From Paralvinella palmiformis (taxonomy: Eukaryota; Annelida; Polychaeta; Terebellida; Alvinellidae): DNA of 64,000 nt. The notes under the pieces are model-generated. The model ran no database searches. It saw nothing but the letters and a program-made list of their open reading frames with translations, and had not been told where the DNA came from. The translations under genes were made by a program, and so were the position numbers. Below are positions 62,294-64,000 of this stretch, in pieces (the stretch's first letter is position 1; every line of letters begins with the position of its first letter). The stretch is from NCBI GenBank assembly GCA_025642065.1, contig JAODUP010000516.1:52501-116500 (forward strand). The letters run 5' to 3'.

Positions 62294-63701
62294 GTTGTTG
62301 TTGTTATTATTATTATTGTTGTTACATTAATGGTAGTTATAGTAATAATAATACTAATAGTAAAAAGGATTTAACGCTTGTATTCCTGGTTTTATTCGGC
62401 AGTGTTGTTGTTGTTGTTGTTGTCATCACCGTTGGTCGTTGTTGTCGTTTTCGCTGACAGTGTCGTATAAGATATAATCACACATCTGTTCCCATTTTTT
62501 TAAACAGGATTCAGGAGTCGGTTGTTCTCAGTGTCAGAGTGTTTCCTCGGTGGCCGTGCTAACGGGAAGAACATCGTACAAACCGATGCTGGAGTATGTG
62601 AACTATATGGACGAGAAGTTCAGCACACACAATGTCAACTTTAACAGGGAAAACATTGAGGTAAATCACCAATAAGTGGTGTCCATACGGGGAATTCATT
62701 CTCCCACACGGATACCAGTAATTGGTGTCCGCGTTCGAGAATCAGCTCCCGTACATACCCGTGTGCTTGTATAAACGCAGGTGTTTTTCCGATGTTAGTG
62801 AATGCTACTGAATTTTGGAGGAACAAGAAATGCCTGATTAGAAAATAAAACATCGGTTTAATCTATCGATATCGAATTGAAGGAATCGACTTTTTTCAAT
62901 GAGAAAAACACGAATAAATGTTGATATACCAGCACATAATGAACGTCCATTTCCACAACATCCGGGTGACATATGTGACTGTACAACGTCCGCATGACGT
63001 TTATAATAAATAACAGATCTATGTTTATTAAGAAGAAACCCGTTCATTAACAGCGTCATCTATTATTACACAAAAGCAAATTTGTCTAAACGATTGTTCT
63101 CTTTTTTACTTTTTTTTGCTGATCGGGGGGAAGGGGACCGGGCATTTGTTTTGATATACGTGAAAATTTGTAATTAAAAGTTAAATTTGCAACAATATCG
63201 CTGGCTCACACATAGACAGCAACCTGTGTGTGTATTTGGTGCTTAGTTCTGTTATTATTTTTGTTATTAATCCCTATTTCGAAATTTATCAATTCAAGTT
63301 TTCACTGTGGTGCTTAGCGCGTCCGTTGCAAGGATTACGATGCAACAAAATTAGCATAAAATTATACATAATATTCTATGTCTAAGCAGCTACAGAAGAT
63401 GCTCATATTCAAACGGTAGCGCTATTCATCCAAAACAGCGCCGCTAGTTAAGACTGATAAAGCTAATCTAATTCATGTAATCATAGCGTCGAGACAGCTA
63501 ACGGGAAAATAACTATCCATTTATTTCCAGATGTCGTCTGCCTTCCATTTTGATGTCGTTAAGCTTGTCGGGGTCGTTCTGGATAAACTGCTGAATTCTG
63601 GACAATGGAAACGCATCAACTACACGGAATGCTACGAATTCTCCGAGACTGATCCTGAAGCCTTAGCTCAAGCTGAACTGTTCAAGACGGAACTGAAACA
63701 G
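57498..63701 (+). CDS. Ionotropic receptor (IR25a-like), amino-terminal part; continues beyond the window
   Basis: A ligand-gated ion channel of the ionotropic glutamate receptor superfamily. Exons: 57498-57570, 57724-57885, 58131-58397, 60758-60933, 62144-62197, 62508-62660 and 63531-63701. They join in phase to 352 residues. The ATG at 57498 is the first after an in-frame stop (57482-57484 region) and opens a hydrophobic signal peptide (MMWLTAAQCFLLYTCLVCG). The amino-terminal domain follows: VVDQEAP, GGIDVIVDLSS, LAEALGIPHVA, a TNVGIIYDETF strand, YLFLACSS, SFKYSWYVLTQ and SSAFHFDVVKLVG, in the order expected for IR25a-type receptors. The ligand-binding and pore parts must lie to the right of the window. 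A kainate- or delta-type receptor is the alternative. The last donor (GTTAAC after 63701) is not a strong consensus, so the end of that exon is less certain. Confidence 0.75.
57651..57700. repeat. (CA)n-(TA)n microsatellite between receptor exons 1 and 2
   Basis: About 20 CA units, one interrupted by CG, followed by a short TA run, within a 153-base intron. Confidence 0.9.
58398..60297. other. Receptor intron, no recognised gene
   Basis: Mixed sequence with (ATA)n runs at about 59168-59188 and 59467-59491. Short frames on both strands (59236-59601, 59739-60060) show no recognisable motif. Confidence 0.5.
60298..60466 (-). repeat. SINE family A copy, strongly diverged
   Basis: Retains the CCTATTAAATTCGCTTGGC and CATCTTTCACTTCGCCGCAT blocks on the minus strand and a tRNA-like head near 60465. 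It is much more mutated than the other copies. Confidence 0.55.
60520..60665 (+). repeat. tRNA-derived SINE (family C-like)
   Basis: A head with ACGATGGGCTCGAATCCAAG (box B) is followed by GTGAGATGTTTTAATATCC and a GTTCATGTCATTTAACATTG body segment like the one in family C copies. Confidence 0.5.
61050..62143. other. Receptor intron, no recognised gene
   Basis: No repeat family or domain was recognised. A minus-strand frame at 61488-61772 is open for 94 codons but matches nothing known to me. Confidence 0.5.
62207..62330. repeat. (ATA)n-(TTA)n inverted microsatellite
   Basis: About 16 ATA units are followed directly by about 13 TTA units and then TTG repeats. The two halves are complementary, so the strand can fold into a long A-T hairpin ten bases after a receptor exon donor. 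Confidence 0.95.
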
Positions 63702-64000
63702 GTTAACAATCCCGTTACTAGATCGAATGCTTCAATTTTCAAATGGCGTCTTTTTATATATGGCTAATATCAACAATACTTAGGCTTGTGGAGAATCAAA
63801 TGTCATTACAATGTCATGTTTAGGGTGAATTGATGTATAATTGAAGTATCTTCACTTATTTGTTTATAGTCGAATGCCTTATTACTATACACGATTCTCA
63901 ATTTATGTAGTATTTACGTAAAAAGTCAGATTTTTACGAACGCATTGATTCTCCCGAATTACTTGGGATAATACATTCTGGATTTTTTCCCCATCTGTTT

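Overview
The window is intron-rich, AT-rich, microsatellite-laden animal DNA, most likely from a lophotrochozoan and probably a mollusc. That assignment rests on three spliced metazoan membrane-protein genes with consensus GT-AG introns, many (TA)n/(GT)n arrays, tRNA-derived SINEs, a jockey/CR1-like LINE, and Tigger-like and hAT-like DNA-transposon remnants. No prokaryotic features, rRNA or intact tRNA genes were seen.

Layout. (1) 263-9800, plus strand: the 3' half of a cadherin-superfamily gene. Ten exons join without a phase conflict into 700 codons: cadherin repeats, a non-cadherin membrane-proximal region, one transmembrane helix and a short cytoplasmic tail. Its introns hold a hAT-like element with a SINE inside it, trinucleotide arrays and SINE fragments. 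(2) 9801-15020: intergenic, mostly a decayed LINE on the minus strand with two nested SINEs that carry target-site duplications. (3) 15021-43942, minus strand: an essentially complete TRPM cation-channel gene. Twenty-seven coding exons join in phase to a 1512-residue protein with the TRPM N-terminal homology region, S1-S6, a pore with a YGE filter, a TRP helix, coiled coils and a proline-rich tail. It has no Nudix or alpha-kinase domain. Its introns contain three Tigger-like MITEs, two of them inverted copies of one family. (4) 43954-57311: intergenic, with a palindrome-rich mobile element, a frameshifted Tigger transposase interrupted by a SINE, another Tigger-like MITE and a trinucleotide minisatellite. 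(5) 57498-63701 and beyond the right edge, plus strand: the start of an ionotropic receptor gene of the IR25a type, with signal peptide and most of the amino-terminal domain (7 exons, 352 codons).

The three genes encode surface proteins suited to sensory or neural cells, but nothing in the sequence shows shared regulation. No clearly new genetic system was found. The most interesting points are the mixed channel signature of the TRPM protein, inverted MITE copies flanking twelve TRPM exons, MITEs lodged inside (TA)n arrays, and the GTTCATGAAC-rich element near 46 kb.
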